DNA of 64,000 bases from Onchocerca lupi (Eukaryota > Nematoda > Chromadorea > Rhabditida > Onchocercidae): the NCBI GenBank assembly GCA_028564675.1, contig JAOVVO010000075.1, positions 62,001 through 126,000 on the forward strand. The letters run 5' to 3'. The position numbers and the translations under genes were made by a program. Each line of letters begins with the position of its first letter. The stretch's first letter is position 1. This document shows positions 1 to 13,160 of the stretch, one piece after another. The notes beneath the pieces were generated by a model. That model was not told the DNA's origin and made no database searches. It saw nothing but the letters and a program-made list of their open reading frames with translations.

Positions 1-137
1 ATTCAATTTCTAATTTCATGACAAGTTATGCTTTAATTCAGAATGCTTAGAAGAATCAAATTTTAAATTATGACTCAGACTAAAAATTTCTTGAACCTAT
101 ATCCTGTTCAATTTCTACATTATAAATAAAATTTTAC

Positions 138-3100
138 CTGTCTTCAAAATCAATTGGATCGTTAGTTTTGTCATAGATTGGAAAAGATATTTTTGATGGT
201 GAATTTTTCAAGGATTGCGTTGATCGGGAAAACGTTACTGGCCGTCCGTTAGAATACGTTCGTAACGTACGCATCTCTGAGCGCAATGGAGTTAATCGAT
301 CGGCTATTTCAGCTTCCTAAATTCATGAAAGTGTGTGATTCGTTGAACCTTCAAAAACTTAACTTACAAACAATTAAATTTTTTTTCTTTTCAACATTAA
401 TTTATTGATAAAGAAGTCAAATTTAAATTTTGATTAAAAAATGAAAAGCAAGAACGAACTTCATCAGGTGATTGTGGTACAGTTTCCCCAGGAATATATT
501 TGCTGATTTTCGGTCGCGGTATTCGAGCTGGGATTGGTTCCGGAACTTTCGAAAATGGCATTTGTGATGCTGGTCCAACTTCTTTCTTGAGATTAACTTT
601 TTCTTTCAACTCACCTTTTGTTGTTTGAGATATTGAACGATTCAAATTCCTCTGAAACATATTTTATTGCGAATGATTTTATAAAAATGCTGCAAAATAA
701 TAAAAAAAATTTTTTTGTTAACGTATTTTTTTTTTTTGCTATCTTTCCAAGAATTATTTGTTGATTGGCAAAGCCTTTTCATTCAAATTTGACAAATCAG
801 ATTATATGTATTGGTGGAATTGAAGAGTAAATAGCAAACTGAGTTTAATTTTATTTCAAATTATACAAACATTTTCAAAAAAATGAATGGATATTAAGAA
901 TAAAAAATACTGCGGGAAAATCCGAATAGTGCTAAGTGTATTTCAAATTCAAAGCAATATTCATCTAGCTTTTTTTTCGTTAATTTGATGATTTATATTT
1001 TCTTCACTAGAAAGTTACAAGTAATATGCGGTGGTTGATTGAATTTATTTTAAAAATTTTCAAGAAAGCTGCTTAATCTTATTAAAGTTTATGAAGTGAA
1101 CAGTTAAATATTAAACTCCAAAGAAATTGAATTTACTTGTATTTTATGCTGATCGACGATGTATTGCAACGAATCGCCTTTTTTACTGGAGGATCGCCAA
1201 GATTTAGATGTTGCTATACCACGAATGAAACTTAATGGCTGCGATTTTTCAGTCAGCATTTTTTTAACTATAGCTGCACGGGCGTGACCTAGTGTTCGAG
1301 GTGCTTTAAGTTCTGTGACCTTTGAGCTAACATCTGAATTGTTTGCGAAAGGTTGCTTCGACGATAACTGTTCCGCTGATTTCCAACTTTCGAAATCGAC
1401 ATCTTCTGGATCCGATAATGCTTCTTCTACGACACAAATCTTTAATAACCAAATGATTAATCATTTAGTGCATTATAATACAATGAATTTCAAAGATTGC
1501 AATTTCCATGAAAAGAAAAAATTTTTTTCGCATAATTAAGCTATGCCAGAATAAATGCGAAATATGAATTCCTTATAAGATTCATGGTATCCTAAGAATT
1601 TGAATGAATATTGAAAAAGAGCTGTACCGTATCATCATCATCACTATCTGGCATCACTTCGCTTGGTAATTTGTTATTATCAGGTGCTGAAGTTATTTCA
1701 AGTTCTTCGATCACATCATCCTCGTTACCTACTGCTACATCTTCTCGATTTCTAGATGGAATCAACCAGAGCGATTCTGCTATTTCCGTATCATTAATTA
1801 TTCGCGGCTCATTTTGCTCTGGTTCTACAATGCATCATCGTTGATCTCTCATTTGTAGATCGTCGATTAATTAAATAACAAGTTATCGCCACTAATAGTT
1901 TTCTTGAATTTTCGGTATTATCTATCTTCTTCATTCATACTTTTGATAATACTCGTCAACTTCTTGAATTGATGGATAATTCAAAACTTGTTCAAATCGA
2001 TAAGTAATTCTATAGTGAGACATTAATATATATTGAAATAGTATTAGCAAAAATACTATTTTTTTTCTGCATTTTTAACAATTATATATTGCTTATTACT
2101 GCAAACAAGTTGGGGTAATGATATTATTTGTTTAAAAGTGTAATTTTATCGATTGCAACTGCGTATTAGAATTACAAGAAATAAATGAAAACAAACCAAA
2201 ATCTGTTTGTAATGCAACAGAATTGCAACGTATTATTTCCTTTCTGTCATTAAAATCGACATCCATTTCCGTCGCAGAATCCACAACATCACATACCATT
2301 AATTTATCGCAGGTAGTGGAAGAATCTTTTTGAATTATCCGTGCTGCATCAGCAGTACGACTTACTAGATATATCGGCGATGTGGAAACACTTATCGTTC
2401 TGCAAAAATTGTGAATTATTAAATGAGATATTTTAAATACGACATTCATGGTTTCGGTTCGATCCGTCGGTTCTAAAGCAGCCATCGATGAGATTGCAAA
2501 TAAGGTCGAGATCAAGCAAGTAAATCTTCCAATTTAACTTTTATATGTCGATAAATCAGTCAAGAAGTAAAATTGCAATTTCATATTGCTATAATTATAA
2601 TATGATTTTAAACGCTTCAAATTTTATTCAAAATCTAAGAATTTCAAGCAGTTTTGCTTCAACTAAATAATAGCAATTTTACTTCTAGAACATGACATTC
2701 AAATTTAAATGAATTAAGAAATTATTTCACTGAGCCATATTTTCAAAGCGACACAGCAGTAGTAACAATCCAAGAATTCAGCAGAGCAATATGCTTCTCC
2801 ACAAGCGACAAAGGAAAGAATAACGCAGTGATCAGTTTACGTTGTTATTCGTTAATAATCGCTTGGAACATAAAGAATATTAGAAAAAGAAACAAAACAT
2901 GCAGCTTAGCAAAACGGAGTCAAAAGTTATTCTTAAATGTGACAAATAAATGAGAAATGAATTACCTCGTTTTGATATGTTCAGTTTGAATGTGACATGA
3001 ATTTGATGTAATCGGAGCAGTCATCGAAGACGAATCTTTAAGCAGAGAAATAATTTGTTTACATCCAGTTCCTGAGTCAACCAACTCAACAGCATCTGTC

Positions 3101-6100
3101 ATACTCGAAAAATCACACATCATAGCAAATATGTCATTCCCACAGCCATGATCTATTCGAACAAAAATGAGTACAAATGTATCATATTTAAAAAATCCAT
3201 CAGTGTTAATATAGAGATAGATTCTTTGCATTACTGTTGAAATCATGAATCTCATTTTGAAAGTTTGAAAAAATTTCAAACATAACTAAACCTGTTCCTA
3301 GACCTTTTCCCAGTATTTAGATATATTCATCAGCTCTTTTCTTGCTTTTTTTAATTATTTTTCTCGTTTTTTGCGGATGATATATTGTAAGCATTATTGT
3401 TCAAAATGAATGCATTAAATGATGGCTGATGGCAATTCTTGAAGAAATCAAATTTTAAAGTTTGACAAATTTGCATACTTAGAAGTATTTCAACTTACCT
3501 TTAGTGAATACTGGTTCAGTACCACATCCAAAATGTCGTACTGGCCTAATAGTCGGTAATTCATGATTCGGTGAATCGGTTGCAGCATCTCGTGAAGAAG
3601 AAGAAACCAGTAATTTGTCGGTTGCAACTCCAATTGAATGCTGATCCGGTCCTGGAATAGGTGAGCAGGCGGTGTTGTTACACCAATGCATTTCGATTCC
3701 ATCCTCCAGCGATACACTTATTCCCTACAAATTATGATTTTCTTGTTAGTTCTAAATTTTTGGAATTTTGTTGATTTTATTGATTTTTGGAATTTTTCAT
3801 ATAAAAGACACGAGAAATAAATGTTTGTGCCATTTCAATTTTACATCACTTATATCGAGTTAAAATATAAAAATTTTCTTGCCTTCCGAATATATTAAAT
3901 TCTTTAAAAAAGAATGGCAATAATTAATGATAATATCAGCATTATAAGGAATATAATCATCTGCTTGTCAGTGAACTGGTGATATTAGTAAATTTTAAGA
4001 AGGATATCGCTTGTCTAAGAGAATGCACGATAAAATATAAACAGGAAATATTATTGGCCATAAATTTCAGAAACCATAAGTGAGATGATATAAACAAAAC
4101 AAATTGCTGTATAGAATTTTGAAAAGAAGAAAATGAAAATTTCATTAATTAAAATCAACAACCTTATTTTCAACTTTGATAATCGAAGCATCACTGGCAG
4201 CATCTTTGTTCTTCACGCTAACCGCGTCATTAAGCATTTCAAATGAATTTGCAACACTTTTTTCAATACCAACTATGTCTTCTGTCTTCTTCGTTAGCTC
4301 TTCTTTAGCTGTTCGATTTTTAATTTCTTCCGTGGCTTGCTTTAATCTTAATTTTTAACTTAACTGAATTCGATTCATTGATTTATAAATACAATTTGTA
4401 ATGTATGGTAGTATATAACAAATAATTAATATATAATGTATAATATGGAATTTATAATATATAATTAAATCAACAAAATATATAACAATTAAATAACTCA
4501 GTGAAATCTTTTAGAAAGTGCTTAATCTATCCAAACCAATATTATTAAAACAATTTCACAACAATCTTCTGAGCAACTTGAAAGAGCTGCTCCAAGGATA
4601 TTTGTTCTCTTCTCAAAAAGATTCTTATTCATCTATTAAATTTTTAGTTACTTACTTATAAAAGTTCCAAAATTATTTCCTAAATAATCAGTGTTGCAAA
4701 CCAAAATTAATGAAAGAATATAAACAGGCTGAAAAGCGTGCTTGAGAAAAAGTCGTAACTTCTGGCCAAAACTAAACTTTAACAGAAAAAAAAATGAAAA
4801 ATTAATAAAAAATATTACAAAAAGGATTCATATGCTCAAATGTAAACGACCTGTACGATAAATCAGACAGTTGTTTTTGAAGGTTGTAGCACTGAAAGCA
4901 TAGTCCGTTGACATTGACATCATTATTGGAAACTTTTGAACCTACCGCCAATGTATCATCATTCGTTAATTGTATAAAATCATTTTCGAGAACACTGCAA
5001 AAAACTTTTCATGATAACTTTTCTTTATCCTTTAAGATGCTTGAAATATCCAGAAAGAAAAAGGATAAAATAAAAAAAATTAGTATTTTTTGCTTCTGAA
5101 ACAAAAGATTTAGTTCGTACTTAAGATTTTTATCTTTGTTTAAATCTTAAGTACGAATTGAATATTTTTTTCTCTTTGGAATAGATATCGATGACCAGGC
5201 AAAAATGCGAAATAGCACAACAAATAATTCAGATGCGCATGATTTTGCAGTCTGATAAACTTATCAATAAACAGCTCAATTCAAACAAAAATTAATTTAA
5301 TTTCAAATATTTTCCAGTTATATTCAGTTGAAAGTTCAAATAATGATAGGCAGGAATAAGGGACAGCAATTTTTCAAAGAAATAAATAAAATAATAATTA
5401 TAATTATCAATTTATTTGTTTTTTATTTTTATTTTTTTTTTTCATTTTTTTTCATTTTTTTAATTATCAATTTATTTTTTCAATTTTTTACAAATATTCT
5501 AGTTAGATTTCAATTAACTATGCAATTTATTACTTGTTACATGAAAATAAAGTTACTTATTTGAAATATTTCCCGTGTATGTTTTCATGGTTGCTTTAAC
5601 ATCGTTCAAATTCTTTAGGGTTGAATATTTTTCGGCTGTTGAAAAATTTAATGACAAATGAGACGGTGAATTTAATGAGGAATAAGATGATGAACTGCGA
5701 TCATGTCTTGATCGTTCCTGCAATTACGAATGAATTAATAAACTTTGAAAACATTAATAAGATTCGAAATTTTTTTTTTTTTGAAAAACAATTAATCAAA
5801 TATGATAAATCGCTGTTTCGTTGTGGATTTTCGAGAAGAATAATCGGTGAAATTTGAACGTGAACTTGAATTAATTTACCAAAGAAAATTGTCAAAGTAG
5901 AAAAACATAAATATCTAGCAATATATTATCATAATTAATTGCTGACGAAGTTCTGTTCTTATCATTTTTCATGTGAAAATGTAAAGACCAATTATAAATC
6001 AAAAACAAAAAACAAAAAAAAAAAATTGATTTGATAATTTAAGCTTACTGAGAATAATGAAAAATTTTTTGAATAAGGTATAGGTGGAACAGGAATCGAT

Positions 6101-9100
6101 TTAGAATCCATTCTGAAAGTATTCTCATCCACTTTTCGACGTCTCATACTTGTGAATCCGTCCACGTCTGCAGCATTTGATGAACGTTCTATCGATGAAT
6201 GTTTCCTCCATGAAAGTTGATTTATCGATTCTGTATTATCATTCGGATACTGATTTTGTGATGAAACGAGAGTGAACATACGTCGTCTTGGCATTTCCGG
6301 AGTTCTACTTCCCAGATAATGAGTTCTACCTTGTTCGTATGATGAACGATTATATTCCGACTGTGAGAAAAAAAAAACGAATGATACAATGAAATGCTTA
6401 AGATCAATGAAAAAAAAAAGATGAGAAAAAAAGTAATAATAAAAGAAAACGAAAATTATGTTTAAGTTTCAAAATCAAAAAGAAAATTTTTTTGCTAAAA
6501 AATGAAAACTTTTCTTAAATCCAATGATTAGCATAGTTGCAACAACGAGAGAACGAAAAAGAAATTCTTAATATTTATTTCGCCACTCCTTTTTAAGAAC
6601 TTAATCGTAGTAATGCAAACAAAACAATTAATCTTGAAAGTATTCTCGCTCTCAGCATCAATTTCAAATTACAACAAGATTATTAAGAGAAAGAAACTTC
6701 TTGAAATAATTCGATGTCGTGACTTTGATTTTTAGCTTTCCTAAAATTTGGTACTCGAGAATCGTTTGCTGTGAATAGTTGAGAATCGTTTGCTGGAAAT
6801 ATGCTTTTTCGAAAATCACCATTGAATTCATCATTCTGATGTTTCGATTTGATTTCTGATATCGTTCTTCCCAAAGCAGTATGGTATCCTATTGAAATTC
6901 ATTGTATTTTACGGAAGAAATGATTTGAAAATGCAAAGAGATGATAAATTAAATAGTTCTATCAAAATAAACTATGTAATTCTGAAACATAGAAGGATAG
7001 TGCTACCACAGTATTGCTGTTCACTTTTTTTTTTGTTTCATTTAAAAACAAAATTTATTCTTTGAACATTTTTATGAGAATAAAAACGATGCATTTTGGA
7101 AATTTTTATTTGAATTTTAATAAAGCACTATTTGTAAATCAATGTTGATGGTTATTTTACTGGATGCCATATTCATTATCACCAATGGAAAGAATTTTTT
7201 AGTAACTCAAATTACATTATTTATCATCAGACATTAGTAGATAATACTAGACAAGTTTGAATTTATTGCCCTTATCATCATGCATCTTCAATTTATTAAA
7301 AAAAAAGTAAAGTTGCATAAATTTAAGTGCAGATTTAAAAAAAATATGCTTAAATTTGAACATCCAAATTAATTTGAAACTTTGGAGAGGAATATAAGGA
7401 CAAATCAAATATGACAATTATGATTGTTTAGTTGAAGATATTCATAAGTAAATATGGCAAATAAAAATGAAATAATTTGCGAATGAAAAGTAGCAAACTA
7501 AATTTGCGAACAAATGATTGATAATGAAATGATTTAATCTTGTGCTAACCTTGATCTCTAGTAAAACAATATAGTTATTTTTATTAGAAAGAAATCTACC
7601 ATTCGCTTTTTCAGTTATCATTCTGTCAAATGTGTTACAAATGCTGTATATTTTTTAGATTTTTTTCAATATCGATGCTACTGAAAGTCTTAATAATGAT
7701 TGCAGATATTGAAAAGAAAAAAACTTTTTCAGTATGCTGGGATTTGCATGGAATTTTATCAAAACATTAACTTGATCTGCATCAATTTCCAAGAAATGGT
7801 TTTTTATGGTATTTCAAAAAACAGTTAATTGATGAAGTTAAAATTATGTAATACATATCACATTAATTAATAAAGCTTGGAAAAACATAAGTTACCATGT
7901 TTTTCTACTACAGGCGCAAATAGCGGCTTTTTTGATGATGAAGCCACATCTGCAAAAATCATTAAGATTATGGCACAATTATTCAAAAATGGCAATTATT
8001 AGTTCAAGTTTTTTTTTTTTTCAACTTTACAGCTAAACAGTACATTATACTACGTAGGCTATGATACAAACTTAGCATTAATTAAGATGCATAAATTAGA
8101 TTGAAATTTGGATTTTTAATTAGATTCAGAATTAAATTATTTACATCAAAGACAAACCATAGTTTGAATTTATGTATGTTTGTGATCGACTGTTGGGTTT
8201 TCGTTTCAACTCTCCATATGATGCTGATCCTGCTGAAAATTGCAACATTTTCTAAAATTGCGGAATGTTGACTTTTCATTCCAAAGTTTTCGATTACTCT
8301 TAATATATCGATTAGTCATGATATTAATCCCATTCAATTTCAGAATTTAAAATAAATTTCCGAAAGTATTACATTCTATCAAGTCCTTCTTCTATACAAT
8401 CGCGAAATATTTTCGTAAATTATGTTTTGAGCAAAAGAATGGACCATATTTTATCGCAGGCATTCACGTATATCTCATTTTATCGCTATGCATGAGCATA
8501 TAGAGAAATATCTGGATTTTTTGAATGATTAATATTATTATTCATTCTCTAACATTTTTCTGTTATTTTCATCAGAAGTTCACTGCTTCGTCTTGAATTC
8601 TTTGAATTCCTCAAAATTTCACCTATTATTTGGCTAACTTTTAGAACTAGGAGATAATGGATTAACAAAAACGATTTAATTAGCGAACAGAACTCTTTGG
8701 TTTAAGATCTTGTTATTCTATTTTTTTGAGATGATTTATATTTCCGATCTTTTTTAAAGCTTGAAAAAACCATTTTATGCATTTACATGATGCAGATGTT
8801 CAAGCTTGCTTATTAAGCTTTTCTTTTTTTTACAAAAATGCAACTTAACTTCAAACCATATGTTTGGCTGCTGAAAAAAATTTACTTTAAACCTCATGCT
8901 ACGTTCTATATTCAAACTCGAGAAATCTATTAAAAATCTTCATATGTTTGAAGTTTTATCTTATTTTCAAACCTTTCAAATCTTAAAAAAATCAAAAACT
9001 TATAGTAAGGAACAAAACGAAATCTTGAGAAAAACAATTAGTTTTTTGCTTTTTCTTGAACTGACAATTCTTGCATATCGTATCATCAGGAAACAAATTT

Positions 9101-11291
9101 AGTTTAGTAGTGCACTTCAAAAGTTTAAAAATTTGATTTCGCAAAACATTTGCCAGTTTTTTTCATTAGATTGACATTAGTTTAATTACCAAGAAGTGAT
9201 TAAGAATTAATAATTTTTAGCATATTTAAAGAATAAGATTGCAATTTTTTTTTCAGAAAACAAGTTATGATATGAGATCATTTCCTTTTGCAATATTTCA
9301 GATCGAAAAACCAACTTGATCTTGATTTCATGATGAAAGAATATGCTATTTAATATTAATGCATAATCGAAATGATTATAGATAAATAGAAATCAGAATA
9401 GGATACTATCACAGATATAAGTCTTTTTTTATCATATTTTTCAAATATCAGTTATCGATTTATATTTGGATCGATAGTTTAACTGAATATCTAAAAAATG
9501 ATATATGACGCCTGAGCACTTCATTTTTTCCGTAGTGACAGGATCTAATGAAAGTTTTCAAAATAATGAGACTATAGATTAAAAATTAATTCTTTTCTCA
9601 ACAAATATAATAAACATCCGGTGCTGGAAAAAATGCATTGCCATGTTTCAGCGTTTTCCAAATAAAAGTCAAAATTTTTATTTTATTAAAATTGTTTCAA
9701 TAAGAAATCAAAGTTGTCTCAAAATTTATCGTTTTAAAGAATTTAAAAAAAAAAAAACTAACGTATTCTTGGTGGCAAAGATCGATTGCTAATTTGTGTT
9801 GTACCATAATCTGAAAAATAACCACTGTATTGTATATTTTTTCGCTTATTATTCAACGGATTTCGTGATCCTAACTCTGAACTGTTTTCCCGTAAATTTA
9901 ACGTTTCTTCAAAGTCGCTTAAAACATTTTCCATCGAATCACTGAAAAAAAAAGAAAAAAATCATGCGGTAAAATGAAATGAATGAATTGTTCTATTCTG
10001 TTTATCAGATTTGATTAATCAGAACAATAGACCAATTTCGTCGTTTGATTTCATCAAACATGTAATGTGAGGTAAATTTTCATATGATGTTAACTTGAGT
10101 TATCGAAAATAATAAAATTTGTGCCAAAATTTACATAGTAATTATATTCAAGATAAATGAATTTTACAGTTTGATATATTCAAAACTCTCATTTTAACAC
10201 AATATTTTAGGAAAAGTTAAAAATGTGAATAGAATAAAGAACTTTTCCTGTTGAAAAATTTCCTATTCTATTCTCATTTTCTTGAAAAATATTGCAGAAA
10301 AGAAAATAAATATTCTTATAAATCAAGCAAATAAGCAACAATATGGTTGATATTTGATTGTTTGCTCTCAAACATCAAACTTTTTTCCGATATTTGCAAA
10401 GTTTTTATCCATTAAATATAAAAAAAAGTATGAAAATTAACCTGAAAATAGAATTTAACGGTCTAAATGAAGCTTTTTCAATCTTCGGAATTGCATGATA
10501 TTTATTCGTAGTACCATTCTGAGCATTAATAGTCAATGAATTTTTTTGCAATTCACTTCTATCGTTCTATAAGAGAGACTGCACTTACTTGAAGCGAATC
10601 TCGAAATCTTTACTTCAGAATATGAGTTGCAAAAAAATGGTAAAATTGAAGAGGGCATAAAGGCAGAATGATATTAAATCCTGTTTTTTAAGCCATATAA
10701 TTATATAAATTAGCTCTGATTTTACACAAATTAAATAAACCATAACTGAAAATTATTTTTGTATATTTCAATTTCTTAACAGAAAGCCTGAATAACAAAA
10801 TGAATACAAGAATCCTTCTTATAGAAGTAGTAGTAGTAGTAGTAATAGTAACAAACATTCGCACTTATGCCCCTCAAGTTTTGATTTTAAATTACAAAAT
10901 TTTATTTTCCACTTTTTTTCAGAGTAACTGTCTAAAAAAATTTCTTTCTAAAGAATACTTTTAATTTTACTCATTTTTACAATGGATGATTTGGAAAACT
11001 TGAAAACAACGCTGGAATTAAAAAAAAAAAAAAGTTATAATGCAAATAAAACTTGTTACGATTTGATACTTGAATGAACGTAAATTTGAATAATCAATGG
11101 AAATTTTTGTTCAAATCTAAATCAAACAAACAATGTACCTTAGCCATTCCAATGCTAGTTTTATTTGCAACATTCTCCACGAAATCAACAAATCCAAGAT
11201 CTATGTGAAATCCATACGGACAACAGTTACACTTCGATGTTGACGTCGTTGATGTTTCTTCGATGTGACCATTTACCTTCGCTGCAGCCAT
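138..11291 (-). CDS. vab-19: KANK-family protein, VAB-19 orthologue (5' part, 16 exons, runs off the left edge)
   Basis: Sixteen exons join with consistent phase: 11291-11139, 10566-10442, 9941-9763, 7949-7896, 6888-6698, 6360-6049, 5717-5557, 4994-4851, 4346-4163, 3724-3499, 3152-2966, 2399-2197, 1824-1628, 1439-1137, 651-460 and 316-138. They give 996 codons plus two bases, and all introns are GT-AG. Residues 24-38 read CPYGFHIDLGFVDFV, the KN motif that defines KANK proteins. Residues 423-470 form a charged heptad-like helix, taken as the coiled coil; the rest is Ser/Asn-rich and acidic in places (DSDDDD near residue 771). KANK proteins link cortical attachment sites to actin and microtubules, with the KN motif binding talin. 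In C. elegans VAB-19 acts at epidermal attachment structures during elongation. The C-terminal ankyrin repeats expected of the family are absent because the gene continues beyond base 1. The donors GTTCGT (exon 15) and GTTTCT (exon 5) are weak. Confidence 0.86.
2743..2870. repeat. Dispersed repeat, copy in a vab-19 intron
   Basis: This roughly 125-bp block in the intron between exons 11 and 12 matches a block at 49655-49785 in the same orientation. Shared landmarks are GACACAGCAGT, CAGCGAC/CAAGCGAC, AAAGAATAAC and CAGTGATCA. The pair suggests an old interspersed element; no coding capacity is seen. Confidence 0.65.
4163..4994 (-). CDS. vab-19: vab-19 exons 8-9, coiled-coil segment
   Basis: The exons 4994-4851 and 4346-4163 join through a codon split AG|A. 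Across the junction the protein reads LCFQCYNLQKQLSDLSYRLK and continues as a helix rich in Glu, Lys and Leu for about 35 residues. KANK proteins carry a coiled coil in this position, used by mammalian members to bind liprin-beta. The CxxC at the start of the helix is a small local peculiarity. A second AG seven bases inside exon 9 would break the phase, which fixes the 4346 start. Confidence 0.75.
5114..5157. repeat. Perfect 16-nt inverted repeat in a vab-19 intron
   Basis: The arms 5114-5129 (TTCGTACTTAAGATTT) and 5142-5157 are exact reverse complements around a 12-nt loop. The repeat lies in the intron between exons 7 and 8 (4995-5556). It could be a transposon end, a foldback remnant or an RNA hairpin; the sequence does not decide. 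Confidence 0.8.
6889..11138 (-). other. vab-19 5' introns
   Basis: This span contains the first four vab-19 introns (10567-11138, 9942-10441, 7950-9762 and 6889-7895). The small exons 10566-10442, 9941-9763 and 7949-7896 lie between them. The introns are AT-rich with poly-T runs. Apart from a (TAG)n microsatellite at 10824-10851 I see no other gene, RNA gene or clear regulatory block in them. Confidence 0.6.
10824..10851. repeat. (TAG)n microsatellite
   Basis: About nine imperfect copies of the trinucleotide lie in the first vab-19 intron. Confidence 0.85.
11139..11291 (-). CDS. vab-19: vab-19 first coding exon with the KN motif
   Basis: This exon codes for 51 residues starting at ATG 11291-11289. 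A Thr/Ser-rich stretch precedes a Cys-rich CNCC and then the KN motif, ending at a GTACAT donor in phase 0. I chose this ATG because it is the only in-frame one before the KN motif and the spacing to the motif fits KANK proteins. An AG at the end of 'ctgaatag', 11 bases upstream, could be a cis or spliced-leader acceptor, so a further 5' exon cannot be excluded. Confidence 0.85.
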
Positions 11292-12939
11292 AAGCAATGA
11301 TTCTATTCAGGTAAAACTTTTGTCAAAATTTCTCGTAAAATATTTGATTCAGTTTTAGCAGCAGGTTAATTACCACTTGAAATCCATTGAATCATTAATA
11401 TCTATCCAATCCCTAAATTTGATTTTATGAAATTCATGATGACCAAAAAAGAAATAACTAATTATGGCATATATGATATATTTAGATTCAAGCAAAAATT
11501 CAATCAAATTTAATAAATTTAATCGAGCAAAATATACTAAAGTAAGTTGTCAGAAAGATCACTCGGTTGTCAATGTGATAACGTGACATTATTATTGGAT
11601 CATCTGCCTAGTTCAACTCTTTTTCAATTCACTCTTTAGCGAATTTTTCTTCGCAATAGAAGAATCATTTCAGAATCGTATTCATTTATATCAGGCGCAA
11701 TCTCATACAAATAATACAACAAATAAGTAAAAATGTGCAATCATTTGTGAAATTAAAATCTATGGCGTATTTTTCCAACCAGAATTACAAGAGAAAAATA
11801 AAATACCAGTGGAAATTCATGGAAATTTTCAAAAACTATTATGGGATCTTATAATTTTAATCGGACATACTAGATTTTTGATAAAAATTGAAAATGAATC
11901 GAACAGAAACTGGTTAGAAAATGATATGGATATCGCTCTCTCGAATACTTCGCGAAAAAAATCATTTTTTTAAGTGCCTTTTTCTTTTTCTTTTTTCTTG
12001 AATAATGGGACATATTTTTAAATAACAATTTAAGCAGTAACAAGGAAATATTTATTTAGTTTTTTTTTCTGGCAAATTTAAAAATACTACAAGAATTATT
12101 TTCATTGTATTTTTGACTTTATTAACGATAATCTTCTATTTAAAGTTACATCTGTAATTCTGTAAATTTTACAATTGCTATAAATTTCGATGATTTTTTG
12201 AATAGAAACAAAGTTTAACAACGAGAAATATCATGAGGAAATAAAAAAATATGTTGAACGCTTTTTAATTCATCACTTTTTGACGTAATACTTGCACCAA
12301 ATATGTCATCTATCACTTATGTATTGCACAAATAAAATGAAATTTTCACGAATATAATTTTGATAAAAGTCATATGGAAGAAGCAAAACAGAAATTTCAA
12401 AAAAATAGTTTAATTTTTTCGAAACGTAATTATTGCTTAATTACTTTGATGCAGTATTGTACAGTATACGCTGAAATTAGTCTAAATTCGATCACAAAAG
12501 CTAACTAAATAGATTTAAGTAAACAGTTAATTTCAAAAAAATATATCAATGATAATTTGCTATGATACTGCGAAATGAAATAAAAGTAAGAAATGAAATA
12601 AAATAATTTAAAATGAGTAATTTTAATATTCAAATTATATCAATCCGTAAAGATTAGAAACAGAAATCATTCGGTGGCGATTTGAAAATGACAATAATCG
12701 AAAACAATGTAAATATAATCAATAAAATGGTGACATTTCTATGCATTACAAAGTTGTTTATGTTATGTGATAGCCACAACTGTTCTAAGGCAAAGATAGC
12801 TTTTCGTCTGGTCAGTGTAAAGTCCGACAAACTGAATGAAGCTGATAATAATGAAAATAGATTTGGAGAATTAAAATGAATCAGAAGAAGGAGAAACTTA
12901 ACCTATTGAACTATAAAACTTAAATTTAAATTGAATTAG

Positions 12940-13160
12940 GATTGGGCTTAAGATCGAACTTAAGATTGAACTTTAAGTAAACAATTAATCATAGAGAACA
13001 TAAACATGAGCAACTAATTAATTTGAAAACACATAAACATAGGAAAATGATTAATTTAAAAAATATAAACAGAAACAGTTAATTTTAAAAAATTTAGACA
13101 TAAGTAACTAGTTAATTTATAGGATCATACACGTAAGTGAATAGTCAATTTAAATAGGTT
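12940..13160. repeat. Degenerate tandem motifs around 'cataaacat..ttaattt'
   Basis: Several loose copies of a 35-40 bp unit (ACATAAACATGAGCAACTAA followed by a TTAATTT block) follow one another. They are preceded by 15-bp repeats of the type CTTAAGATTGAA. No function is evident. Confidence 0.5.

Noticed and set aside
1315..1844. Plus-strand open frames at 1315-1539 and 1611-1844
   Set aside because: They lie opposite vab-19 exons 14 and 13, whose minus-strand frames splice in phase. The plus frames are shadows.
2454..2466. tRNA B-box-like GGTTCGATCC
   Set aside because: No A box, acceptor stem or cloverleaf can be drawn around it, and it lies in a vab-19 intron.
3490..3717. Minus frame of 75 codons overlapping vab-19 exon 10
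   Set aside because: The other minus frame of the same exon joins both neighbouring exons in phase; this one does not.
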